A DNA stretch of 64,000 bases from Verrucomicrobiota bacterium. Its GTDB lineage: Bacteria; Verrucomicrobiota; Verrucomicrobiia; Verrucomicrobiales; Verrucomicrobiaceae. Under the pieces are notes generated by a model that did no database searches, had not been told where the DNA came from, and saw only the letters and a list, made by a program, of their open reading frames with translations. Location of the stretch: positions 1-64,000 of the forward strand of contig JAFLEI010000005.1 in assembly GCA_017301975.1 (NCBI GenBank), read 5' to 3'. Position numbers and translations under genes: made by a program. Below, in pieces: positions 1 to 8,121 of this stretch. Each line of letters opens with the position of its first letter. Positions within the stretch are counted from its first letter, which is position 1.

Positions 1-1
1 C

Positions 2-85
2 ATGCACAAGATCATCCGCGTCGCCTTTGGCGTGCTCAAACATGACACTCCCTTCGTGAAGAACTTCGCCAAAGTGGAGGCCTGA
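2..85 (+). pseudogene. 3' end of a probable IS110-family transposase (cut by window edge)
   Basis: An open frame runs from the window edge to a TGA at 83-85 and encodes 27 residues. It reads MHKIIRVAFGVLK, then HDTPFVKNF. This resembles the C-terminus of IS110/IS116/IS902-type transposases, which commonly end in an arginine/lysine-rich helix followed by a GVLK-type turn and a short 'PF' tail. The rest of the gene lies outside the window, so whether the element is intact cannot be judged. The identification rests on a short stretch and is tentative. Confidence 0.45.
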
Positions 86-229
86 AAAAATCTACATCTT
101 CGCTCTTGCGCTGACCATATCTAATTTTGTCAAATCCTGCGCCTCGGTGGCTTCGGGCGTGATCCGTGTTTGAAACAGGGGGCGGAGCCGTTATGTATCT
201 GCCCCCTCAAACCCCAACCTGACTTTTTT

Positions 230-1348
230 ATGAACCTGACACGAACAGCCTACGGCACCTGGAGCGGCGGACGCTTCATGCACTATGGAGAACAACTTTC
301 CGAGGAGCACTACATGCAGCTCATGCGTGACTCGTTTGCCAAAGGTGTACGCACGTTTGTGACGGCGGATGTGTATGGCGTGGGCCGTGCGGATGCGTTG
401 CTGGGTGAGGCGCTGAAGGGCATCCCGCGTGAGGAATATTGCCTGGTGGGCATCGTGGGCCATGACATTTATGAAGGCATCCGGCAGGGGTCACGGGGCT
501 ACCCGCGGTTCACCGATCCGACGCTGCGCGGGCCGGAGAAGTATTACGACTACCTCAAAATGGCGACGGAGAAGAGCCTGGAGCGCTGCCAGACCTCGAA
601 GTTTGACCTGCTGATGCTGCACAATCCGGACAGCATCAGCTACACGAGTGGCAAGGTGTGGGATGCGTTTACGGCGCTCAAGACGGACGGACTGACGGAC
701 CGGCTGGGCATCGCGCCGGGGCCTGCGAACGGGTTCACGCTGGACATGATCGAGTGCTTTGAGCGTTTCGGCGACCGCATGGACTGGGCGATGATCATTT
801 TGAATCCGTTTGAGCCCTGGCCGGGTCAGCATGTGCTGGGAGCGGCGGCGAAGAACAACGTCGATATTCTGGCCCGTGTGGTCGATTACGGCGGCATTTT
901 CCATGACGATGTGAAGCCGGGGCACAAGTTCCGCGACGGGGATCATCGCACGCACCGCCCGGGCGGCTGGATCGAGCATGGCGTGGAGAAACTGGAAAAG
1001 GTGCGTCCGATTGCGGAGAAGCACGGCTTGTCCATGCTGCAGCTTGCGTGTTTGTGGACTTTGGGCAACACGGCGGTGAAGAGCGTGGTGCCGACCTTGA
1101 TTCAAGAGCACGGCGAAGGTGCGCGCACGATTGAGAGCAAGCTGGATGATCTTGCCGCTTTGCCGGAGCAGTGCCTGACCACTGAGGAGATCGAGACGAT
1201 CCGTCAGATCGGTGACAACACGGGGTGCATGGCGCTCAAGGGAGCCAGCCACCGGCATGAGGGCCAGGAGCCGCGTGCGGATGAATGGCCGCTGCGCCCG
1301 GATCTGCTGGACCTGGCGACGCGCTGGAGTTTGGGAACGAGCTGGTAG
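230..1348 (+). CDS. aldo/keto reductase family protein
   Basis: A 372-residue protein with the (beta/alpha)8 features of aldo/keto reductases. The N-terminus has LTRTAYGTWSGG, an early strand carries TADVYGVGRAD (the usual catalytic Asp/Tyr region), KFDLLMLHNPDS matches the family's 'D-lxHnPd' strand, and a late segment reads LQLACLWTLGN. The family reduces carbonyls with NADPH; the substrate cannot be told. The ATG at 230 is chosen because the N-terminal AKR strand starts there; the frame extends upstream only through a poor TTG at 170. No clear Shine-Dalgarno sequence precedes it. nadB follows on the same strand after 47 bp and may be cotranscribed. There is a long C-terminal extension after the barrel. 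Confidence 0.8.
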   Translation: MNLTRTAYGTWSGGRFMHYGEQLSEEHYMQLMRDSFAKGVRTFVTADVYGVGRADALLGEALKGIPREEYCLVGIVGHDIYEGIRQGSRGYPRFTDPTLRGPEKYYDYLKMATEKSLERCQTSKFDLLMLHNPDSISYTSGKVWDAFTALKTDGLTDRLGIAPGPANGFTLDMIECFERFGDRMDWAMIILNPFEPWPGQHVLGAAAKNNVDILARVVDYGGIFHDDVKPGHKFRDGDHRTHRPGGWIEHGVEKLEKVRPIAEKHGLSMLQLACLWTLGNTAVKSVVPTLIQEHGEGARTIESKLDDLAALPEQCLTTEEIETIRQIGDNTGCMALKGASHRHEGQEPRADEWPLRPDLLDLATRWSLGTSW

Positions 1349-1395
1349 GACATTTGCATGTTGCCGGTTCCGCGACGAAAGAGTCACCCATATTC

Positions 1396-3000
1396 ATGAT
1401 TGAGGCAGACTTTATCATCGTCGGAACCGGAGCGGGAGGGCTGGTGGCCGCACTGCATGCCTCCGAACATGGCAAGGTGATCATGGTCACCAAGCGCGGT
1501 GCCTTGGACTCGAACTCGAACTGGGCGCAGGGCGGAATCGCCTGCGTGACGGCGGAGAACGACTCGATCGAGAAGCACGTGAGCGACACGCTCATCGCGG
1601 GGGCGGGGCTGTGCAAAGAGGCCGCCGTGCGGACCATTGTGAGCGAAGGACCGGCGCGCATCGCGGATCTGGTGAAGTGGGGCGTGCATTTCGATCAGCG
1701 TGAGGCGGTGAACGGGCACCTGGAATTTGATCTGACGCGGGAAGGTGGTCATACGGCGCGCCGTGTTCTGCACGCGGCGGATGCCACCGGGCGGGAGATC
1801 ACGGAGAAGCTGCTCGCCACGGTGCGTGCCAATCCGAACATCACGATCTACGAGAATCATTACGCCATCGACATCCTGACGACAGCGAAGCTTGGCCTCG
1901 TTTCTGAGGACCGCGTGCTTGGGCTTTACGTGCTGGATGAGACCAGCGGGGAAGTGCACACCTTCCGCTCGGATCGAGTCATTCTGGCCACTGGCGGGTG
2001 TGGGCGCGTGTATTTGTACACCACGAATCCGATGGTGGCGACAGGTGATGGTGTGGCCATGGCCTGGCGCGCCGGGGCGACGATTTCGGACATGGAGTTC
2101 ATCCAGTTCCACCCGACGTGCCTCTACCATCCGCAGAAGCGTTCCTTCCTGATCAGCGAGGCAATGCGGGGTGAAGGGGCGCGTTTGATTGGCAAGGACG
2201 GGCAGGAATTCATGCAGCGCTATGATGCGCGGGGCTCGCTGGCACCGCGTGACATTGTGGCGCGCGCGATCGACCATGAGATCAAGAAGACGGGGGGGCC
2301 GTGTGTGTATCTGGACATCAGTCATCGGTCGCCTGAATTCATCGCGAGCCACTTTCCGAACATCCAGAAAGCCTGCCTGGATGTGGGCATCGACATCACC
2401 AAGGAGCCGATTCCGGTGGTGCCAGCCGCTCATTATCAATGTGGTGGCGTGCTAACGGATGTAAACGGAGCGACGAGCATCCGCGGCCTGTGCGCCGTGG
2501 GGGAGGTGGGCTGCACGGGGCTGCATGGGGCGAACCGGCTGGCGAGCAATTCGCTGCTGGAGTGCTGCGTCACCGCGCAGCGTGCGGTGGCGCATTTGAT
2601 CAAAAAGATCCCGCAGGGAAAAGTCGCCGAGCAGAGCTACGAACTGCGCCCCTGGCAGACCAGCGGTGTGGTGGAAAATGACGAACTGGTGGTGATCTAC
2701 CACAACTGGGACGAAATCCGGCGGCTGATGTGGGACTACGTGTCCATCGTGCGCACCAACAAGCGCCTGCAGCGTGCGGCGGCGCGGCTGCGCAATCTCA
2801 AACGCGAGGTGCAGGAGTTTTACTGGAGCAACCATGTGACCAGCGAAATTCTTGAGCTGCGGAACCTTGTGGAGACGGCTTCACTGATCGTCGAATGCGC
2901 CATCCGGCGTCATGAGAGCCGCGGGCTGCATTACACGCTGGACTATCCGAAGACGGATGACACGCGGGTGCCGCAGGATTCCACGTTGCGTCGCTATTGA
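1396..3000 (+). CDS. nadB: L-aspartate oxidase
   Basis: A 534-residue flavoprotein that oxidises L-aspartate to iminoaspartate, the first step of bacterial NAD synthesis, in the cytoplasm. The N-terminus has the FAD dinucleotide fold (IIVGTGAGGLVAALHA) starting at residue 6. SNSNWAQGGIA, HTARRVLHAADATG, FIQFHPT, EAMRGEGA and the C-terminal HGANRLASNSLLECC are landmarks of NadB in the succinate dehydrogenase/fumarate reductase flavoprotein family. The length matches the family. The ATG at 1396 puts the FAD fold at the N-terminus; the longer open frame upstream overlaps the aldo/keto reductase and has no homology-like character. No nadA or nadC is adjacent. Confidence 0.95.
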   Translation: MIEADFIIVGTGAGGLVAALHASEHGKVIMVTKRGALDSNSNWAQGGIACVTAENDSIEKHVSDTLIAGAGLCKEAAVRTIVSEGPARIADLVKWGVHFDQREAVNGHLEFDLTREGGHTARRVLHAADATGREITEKLLATVRANPNITIYENHYAIDILTTAKLGLVSEDRVLGLYVLDETSGEVHTFRSDRVILATGGCGRVYLYTTNPMVATGDGVAMAWRAGATISDMEFIQFHPTCLYHPQKRSFLISEAMRGEGARLIGKDGQEFMQRYDARGSLAPRDIVARAIDHEIKKTGGPCVYLDISHRSPEFIASHFPNIQKACLDVGIDITKEPIPVVPAAHYQCGGVLTDVNGATSIRGLCAVGEVGCTGLHGANRLASNSLLECCVTAQRAVAHLIKKIPQGKVAEQSYELRPWQTSGVVENDELVVIYHNWDEIRRLMWDYVSIVRTNKRLQRAAARLRNLKREVQEFYWSNHVTSEILELRNLVETASLIVECAIRRHESRGLHYTLDYPKTDDTRVPQDSTLRRY

Positions 3001-3155
3001 AATTATTGCCGCTGTCCTCGTCTTGGAACTGAGGTGGTCCAACTGACATTTTGAACGGCGGGGACTTGGATTTGTCCATCATGAAGCGCCGCAGAAACAT
3101 GGATTGAGAGAGTTTTCCCAATCAGGCTGGGGCGTCTTACGTGGTGAATTACCGA

Positions 3156-3185
3156 TTGCAGTTTACCACGGTAAGCTGCTACAAT
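3156..3185 (+). promoter_or_regulatory. candidate sigma70-type promoter
   Basis: TTGCAG at 3156-3161 and TACAAT at 3180-3185 are separated by 18 bp and lie 23 bp before the start codon at 3209. The spacer contains the palindrome TTACC-ACG-GTAA, a possible operator. This is inferred from pattern only. Confidence 0.4.
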
Positions 3186-3208
3186 TCTCGCAATTAAGTT
3201 CCACCCCC

Positions 3209-4132
3209 ATGCCCGCTGAACGTTCTCTCAGTTCATTCATCGTCGTCGCGTTTCTCGCGGCGTCGATTTCGGCTTCTGGCCAGGGAGCCTCGTCGGTTTC
3301 AGCCACAGGCGCTGCGGCGGCGTTGAAAAAAGGGGGCGCTGCGCAGACGCAATCGTCCCCGGCCCGCAGCATTTCCGCCACGCTGCCCACTTTCAGCTCC
3401 TCATCGATGCCGCACCTTGGATACGCACGGTATCCGTGGAAGCTGGACATCGTGGCCACGGTGTTCTGGGTGGGGGAGCAGCCGACGGAGAACAATCCGA
3501 CGCCGAACGACAAAAGCTCCTGGGACCCGCAGTGGATGCAGAACTTCGGCGGCTACGACGATCCGGATCCCACGAAGCGGAAGGACAACTTCACGCCGGC
3601 AGGGTTCACGCCGAAGCAGAACCCGTTTTATGTGGCGCTGCCCTACAATGACTGCATCGATTACAACTCGCACAAACCAGAGGCCTCCCGAGTGATCCCT
3701 TGGTTCAAGCAGAAGTTTGTGCGTTCCGGCAAGACGGTGCTGAAAGGGCAGTGGATTGCGATTCGCTACGGCAACCGCGTCTGCTATGCGCAGTGGGAGG
3801 ACTGCGGCCCGTTTGTGACGGATGACCATGATTACGTTTTCGGCAACGCACGCCCCAAGAACACAAGCAACCGCGGTGCGGGGATCGACATCTCGCCTGG
3901 AGTGCGTGACTATCTTGGCATCTCCAGCAGCGGGCGTTGTGACTGGCGTTTTGTGGATGTGAGCGAGGTGCCGGCCGGTCCTTGGAGGAACCTTGGCAGC
4001 AACAATCATTTCGTGACGCAGCAGAAGGCGGAGCAGGCACGTGAACACACGGAGATTTCCTCCCGGCTTGAGGAGCTGCGGCGCATGCGTGACGCCTACT
4101 TCCAGCAGAATGGTACGGGCGCGGCGCGGTGA
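3209..4132 (+). CDS. secreted protein with a probable double-psi beta-barrel (RlpA-like) domain
   Basis: A 307-residue exported protein. The N-terminus has a signal peptide (hydrophobic FIVVAFLAASISASG), then a low-complexity Ala/Ser/Gly stretch to about residue 80. The conserved part is from about 90 to 265. It includes VALPYNDCIDYN, WIAIRYGNRVCYAQWEDCGPF and then GIDISPGVRDYLGI followed by DWRFVD. The CGPF...DISPxVRDYLG pattern resembles the double-psi beta-barrel of RlpA and expansin-like proteins, which act on or bind the cell wall. The C-terminus is a charged helix. The match is by eye and the function is not certain. A candidate promoter lies just upstream, and a gene-free repeat region follows. 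Confidence 0.6.
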   Translation: MPAERSLSSFIVVAFLAASISASGQGASSVSATGAAAALKKGGAAQTQSSPARSISATLPTFSSSSMPHLGYARYPWKLDIVATVFWVGEQPTENNPTPNDKSSWDPQWMQNFGGYDDPDPTKRKDNFTPAGFTPKQNPFYVALPYNDCIDYNSHKPEASRVIPWFKQKFVRSGKTVLKGQWIAIRYGNRVCYAQWEDCGPFVTDDHDYVFGNARPKNTSNRGAGIDISPGVRDYLGISSSGRCDWRFVDVSEVPAGPWRNLGSNNHFVTQQKAEQAREHTEISSRLEELRRMRDAYFQQNGTGAAR

Positions 4133-4229
4133 GCGAATGAGTGGGCGCAATCGTGACCTATTGAATATTGCATCATAGGCTGGCACCCGTGGAGCTCGCC
4201 TGAGCTTGTGAGTTTGAAGATTTGGGGCC

Positions 4230-4430
4230 GCACGGGGAAGCGAGTGCAGGCAGCAGCGGAACGGCGAGCAGACGCTGCTGGAGGGCGCGGTGGCGAAGGG
4301 GACTCTGGGTTTGCTCCCCGGAGGGATGCGTGGTGTACCAGGGTAGCCTCGCTGAGGCTCGGCAACCCTTCGCTATGATGAGGAAGGCCGTTGGCCTTCA
4401 AGGCGAAGAAGTCAGTCTATTATGCAGACA
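4230..4430. repeat. intergenic hairpin-rich repeat, first block
   Basis: Gene-free DNA with short perfect palindromes: AGCCTC-GCT-GAGGCT at 4345-4359 and AAGGCC-GTT-GGCCTT at 4384-4398. The first is flanked by GGGTAGCC/GGCAACCC, which nearly pair with each other. The spacing and palindromes are like REP-type or 'GGTAGGG...' intergenic repeats that I recall from Verrucomicrobia and Planctomycetes, but only one copy is visible here. No convincing coding potential. Confidence 0.45.
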
Positions 4431-4489
4431 TCCATAGTGCGTGTGATGCGATCGGTCGTGGTGGGGCAGATGCTACGTCCCCTGGATGC

Positions 4490-4650
4490 CTTTCCGCAGG
4501 GCATGGACGGCGGACCTTTGGAGGAGCCCGCGACGCGGAAGACCCGAAGCTTCGGACCCGCACAGCGGTTCCCTACCAGCCTGCGGAATGCACTGTGCTG
4601 GGTGTGTCAGGGGAAGCGTCGTCCACCGAGGTTGGCTGGTCAGTGGTTCG
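4490..4650. repeat. intergenic hairpin-rich repeat, second block
   Basis: A second run of palindromes in the same gene-free stretch: CCGCG-A-CGCGG at 4528-4538 and CCGAAGCTTCGG at 4544-4555. On the minus strand the block starts with GGTAGGGAACC, a sequence type common in non-coding repeats of this phylum. The remaining bases of 4133-4721 show no recognisable gene, promoter or RNA. Confidence 0.45.
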
Positions 4651-4721
4651 CCCGATTTTCACGGCATTCTTTTCCAGTGCCACTTGCAGGGGTTCGATGG
4701 TTTCGCCATCCGTGGAGCAAC

Positions 4722-7700
4722 TTATTGAGGCGGGTTTTGGAAGTCGAGCTGGCCGTTTTTGAGCTCGTAGGGCAGCGAGGCTCCGGGAGTGGTGCTGAGC
4801 TGGGCGGCGGGTTGGGTCTCGAGGGTGCGTCCCGGACCGGTCTGGGGCTGGTTGGTGCAGTCCTGGAGGTAGAGGGTGGCCTGCAGGGGGGATTTGGTCT
4901 GGAGCTTTTCGTCAACGGCGTCAAAGGTGCATTTTTCGAAGACACAGTTTCGGGTGATGAGCGCCAGGCTTTCGGAGACACGGCAGCGGATGAAGCGGCA
5001 GTTCTGGATGCTGAGCCAGCCCTTGGTCAGATCGGTGCTGGCATCCTCCCGGAAGATAATGGGGCCGAGATCCAAGTCGATGAGGGTGCAGGAGTCGAGC
5101 TTTATGCCAACCTCGCTCACTTTCCAGCCATGCATGAAGGAGCCATCGATCACGCAGTTGGTGAACTGCCATTTGCTGCTGAAGTAGGCGGTACCCCAAG
5201 GGCCTTCCTTGGCAAAGAGGCAGTCCTGAAAAAGGCTGTCGCGTGCTTCGAAACTGCCGCCGAGGTCTGCGGTGATTTTCACGTCGCGGAAATGGCCGCC
5301 AGCGGCCTGCCAGGAGCCTTCGCGCAGGTGGAAGCGGACGTTTTCGATGCGCATGCCCGGGAGGCTCGTGACATCGGCGCGCTGCTCGTCGTAATTGGCT
5401 CGCGGGTCTTTTTTCCCCGGTGCCCCGATGTCGATACGGCGCAAGGGGCGGTAGGTGCCTGCGGGGATCGTGAGCCGGCCTGTCCATTCGGCTTTGGTGA
5501 GAAAGAGGTCCCGCATTGAAGGATTGCTGGTGATCTGGTCCTCGGCTGTGGGGAGGTCCAGCGTCTTGACCTTGGCGGATTTGATCGTGACGGGATGGTT
5601 TAGCGGGAAGACTTCCAGCGGATTGTCCACTTTGGAATAGTCGCCGAAGTGCAGGAGCCGACGTTTGCCATCGACCGTGATGCTCTGCATGTGCGGCATG
5701 ATGCGCCACTGGATGGTGACAAAGGTGTCCTCAGGGATGCGCCCCATGCCGGGCACATGGCGGGCGCCGGCGGGGTCTGCATCGAGGCGGAGTTCATCCT
5801 GGTTTTTGTCCCAGTTGAAGATCACCTGCCTGGCGGTGTAGGCCATGCGCAGATCATCCTTCTGTGTTTTCACGACGAGGGTGAACTCCACGGGCGGAGT
5901 GAATTTCTCCGCTGAGATGAAGCGGTCATTTTTTTGCAGCACCATTTCCTTTCCTCCTGGGAGGAGCTCCTTGGCCTCATCGAGCAACGCGGTGCGTTCG
6001 CGGGAGAGACTGGCGATGCGGTCATTGGCCAGTCTGGCGTCATCGAGCTTTCCGGCCTGGGTCCATTCCGTCTGCCCGGCCTTCAGCACTTCCTCATACT
6101 TGCGGAAGAGGGTGATGATGCCGTTGTGCAGGGCGCTCTCGATGGGGTGCAGACTGCTGCGGTAGGTGGAGCGGAGGGTTTTCAGCGGCGCAGGCAGATT
6201 TGGCGCATCCTCCGGCGGCAGCGGGCTGTGACTTTTAATGAGCTGCTGTTCCTCACGCAGGGCGAGCGCCTCCGACAGGCGGGCCGCCGCAGTCTCGGCT
6301 GACAGCGCGCGATCCAGGGCGGCTAGGTATTTGGTGTCCAAGTCTTCCAGGGCGGTACGATGAACCGCCAGTACATCACGCTCGAGCGCGGCATGAAAGC
6401 TGGAGTCCAGCTTGCGCAGGCGCTTGGCGCCCTCGCTTTCGGCCATGGGGATGGGCATGGGGGCGGGCTGAGGAGGACGAGGGACGGGTGCGGGCGTTAT
6501 TGAGGGTCTGCCATCCCATTCGAGGAGGAAGGCACGTTTGGCAGTGGCGACGCCCAAGCCCCACTCTGCTTTGGCATAGGAAGTGGCGGTGATTTTCAGG
6601 ACGAAGTTTTTCTCCGGTTCAGATGCGGCGACGGTGGCATCCTCCCAGTTGGTGAATTTAAAAGGCTCTCCTGTGACCCACTTCCAAACGCCGTTTTCGC
6701 GCAGGCCGCCGATGGTGGCCATGCCTTGTGGCACCTTCTGCAAGTAGAAGGGGAGAACCCGGTTCATCCAATACTGCTCGCCCTGACTGGTGATCGTGGC
6801 CAGATGGGCGCCGAGGCTTTGGGCGTGCTTTTGGGCGTCGGACTGGTTCAACTGTTCTGCCACGACCTGATAGTAGTGGCCGTTGTAGATCAGCACCGGG
6901 AATTTGGACAGGGGGCTGCCTTTGGGGGCGTTGGAGTCGGCTGGCGAGACGCCGGAAACGGGGGGCGCGGTGGCCGGCGGCTTCGGCCCAGGGGCCGGCC
7001 GGGGAGGCTCCGGTTTGGCGGGCCCGACCTGAGTGACTTCGGGTGTTGGCGGGGGATGAGCAGGCCGCATGAGAAGGACGGCGGCAACGCCGAGAACGAT
7101 CAGGGCGGCGGCGATCATGCCCCATGGAGTACCTGGGGGAGGCGGGGGCGGAGGAGGCTGCCGGGGCAGCATGCCGCCAGCGGGAGCCTGCCGGGCGGGT
7201 TTTTCTTTGGGGACGGGAACGGTGAGGATCTGATCGAGATCACGCCGGATTTCGCGCGCCGACTGGTAGCGCCTTTCCACGTCCTGCTCCATCGCCTTGC
7301 GCACGATGGCATCGAAGCGCGGGTCACAGCCTGTGCGCTCACTGGGCGTTTGAAAACTGCCGCGCGGGATTTTGCCTGTGAGCATGTTGTAGAGCATCAC
7401 TCCGACGGCGTAGAGATCGGCGCGGCCATCGACCTGCATGCCAATGGTCAGCACTTCGGGAGCCACGTAGTCGGGTGTGCCCATGGTGGTACCTTCCTGG
7501 GTCACGCTGCCGGACTGTCCTGGGTCCAGCATGCTGGCCAGGCCGAAGTCCGCCACCTTGACCGCCCCGTCCATGTTGATGAGAATGTTGGCGGGCTTGA
7601 TGTCGCGGTGCACCACATCACGCTCGTGGGCATAGGCGAGCGCATCGCAGACATGGGCGGTGATGGCCAGCGCATGCTCCGGCGGGAGCCTTTTCCGCGC

Positions 7701-8060
7701 ATGGATCATTTTAAAAACGTCCGTGCCATTGATGAACTCCATCACAAAGTACAGCAGTCCGTCGGCTGTTTCGCCGAAGTCGTACACGGACACGATGGAG
7801 GGGTGGTTCATCCGGGCCATGGTGCGCGCTTCGTTCTTGAAGCGCTGGACGTACTCTGCCTCATCCTGCGCGATCTGAGGTGGCAGCACCTTGATGGCCA
7901 CGGGGCGGTCGAGTGAAATCTGCAACGCTTTGTAAACGGCGCCCATGCCGCCGCATGCGATCATCTCCCATTGATCATACTGAGGCAGCATGGCCTGCAG
8001 ATGCTCCGGCGCCGGCGGCGTCCATCCCAAGGCTCCGTCTTGCCGGGAGTTCTCATTCAT
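4722..8060 (-). CDS. Ser/Thr protein kinase fused to C-type lectin, coiled-coil and beta-helix regions
   Basis: A 1112-residue membrane protein. Residues 30-280 are a Hanks-type kinase with all key motifs: glycine loop ACGGMGAVYK (35-44), VAIK lysine 57, HRDIKPAN (Asp153), DFG at 171-173 and APE at 200-202. A proline-rich linker precedes one membrane segment (about 313-331), so the C-terminal 780 residues should be outside the cytoplasm. That part has a C-type-lectin-like domain (about 385-520; HLATITSQGEQYW, then FTNWEDA), a charged helical module (about 545-690) and a C-terminal stretch of repeated Cys/Phe-rich turns (about 830-1090) like a pentapeptide or parallel beta-helix fold. It probably senses an extracytoplasmic ligand and phosphorylates proteins inside. 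It lies 61 bp downstream of hsp70 and is probably cotranscribed. The helical module resembles that of the FGE-fold proteins at 12384 and 13985. Confidence 0.88.
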   Translation of the reverse strand: MNENSRQDGALGWTPPAPEHLQAMLPQYDQWEMIACGGMGAVYKALQISLDRPVAIKVLPPQIAQDEAEYVQRFKNEARTMARMNHPSIVSVYDFGETADGLLYFVMEFINGTDVFKMIHARKRLPPEHALAITAHVCDALAYAHERDVVHRDIKPANILINMDGAVKVADFGLASMLDPGQSGSVTQEGTTMGTPDYVAPEVLTIGMQVDGRADLYAVGVMLYNMLTGKIPRGSFQTPSERTGCDPRFDAIVRKAMEQDVERRYQSAREIRRDLDQILTVPVPKEKPARQAPAGGMLPRQPPPPPPPPGTPWGMIAAALIVLGVAAVLLMRPAHPPPTPEVTQVGPAKPEPPRPAPGPKPPATAPPVSGVSPADSNAPKGSPLSKFPVLIYNGHYYQVVAEQLNQSDAQKHAQSLGAHLATITSQGEQYWMNRVLPFYLQKVPQGMATIGGLRENGVWKWVTGEPFKFTNWEDATVAASEPEKNFVLKITATSYAKAEWGLGVATAKRAFLLEWDGRPSITPAPVPRPPQPAPMPIPMAESEGAKRLRKLDSSFHAALERDVLAVHRTALEDLDTKYLAALDRALSAETAAARLSEALALREEQQLIKSHSPLPPEDAPNLPAPLKTLRSTYRSSLHPIESALHNGIITLFRKYEEVLKAGQTEWTQAGKLDDARLANDRIASLSRERTALLDEAKELLPGGKEMVLQKNDRFISAEKFTPPVEFTLVVKTQKDDLRMAYTARQVIFNWDKNQDELRLDADPAGARHVPGMGRIPEDTFVTIQWRIMPHMQSITVDGKRRLLHFGDYSKVDNPLEVFPLNHPVTIKSAKVKTLDLPTAEDQITSNPSMRDLFLTKAEWTGRLTIPAGTYRPLRRIDIGAPGKKDPRANYDEQRADVTSLPGMRIENVRFHLREGSWQAAGGHFRDVKITADLGGSFEARDSLFQDCLFAKEGPWGTAYFSSKWQFTNCVIDGSFMHGWKVSEVGIKLDSCTLIDLDLGPIIFREDASTDLTKGWLSIQNCRFIRCRVSESLALITRNCVFEKCTFDAVDEKLQTKSPLQATLYLQDCTNQPQTGPGRTLETQPAAQLSTTPGASLPYELKNGQLDFQNPPQ

Positions 8061-8121
8061 GGCCGGTGGAAACGATCATGGACGGATCGTAGCCGTCCGG
8101 CCCCAAATGGGTAGAGGAAAA

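Noticed and set aside
4391..4762. A 123-codon plus-strand frame in the repeat region
   Set aside because: It crosses palindromic repeats, has no recognisable domain and overlaps the 3' end of the kinase gene.
4422..7916. Two long plus-strand frames (365 and 396 codons)
   Set aside because: Antisense to the kinase gene, which has full kinase, lectin and membrane features on the minus strand.
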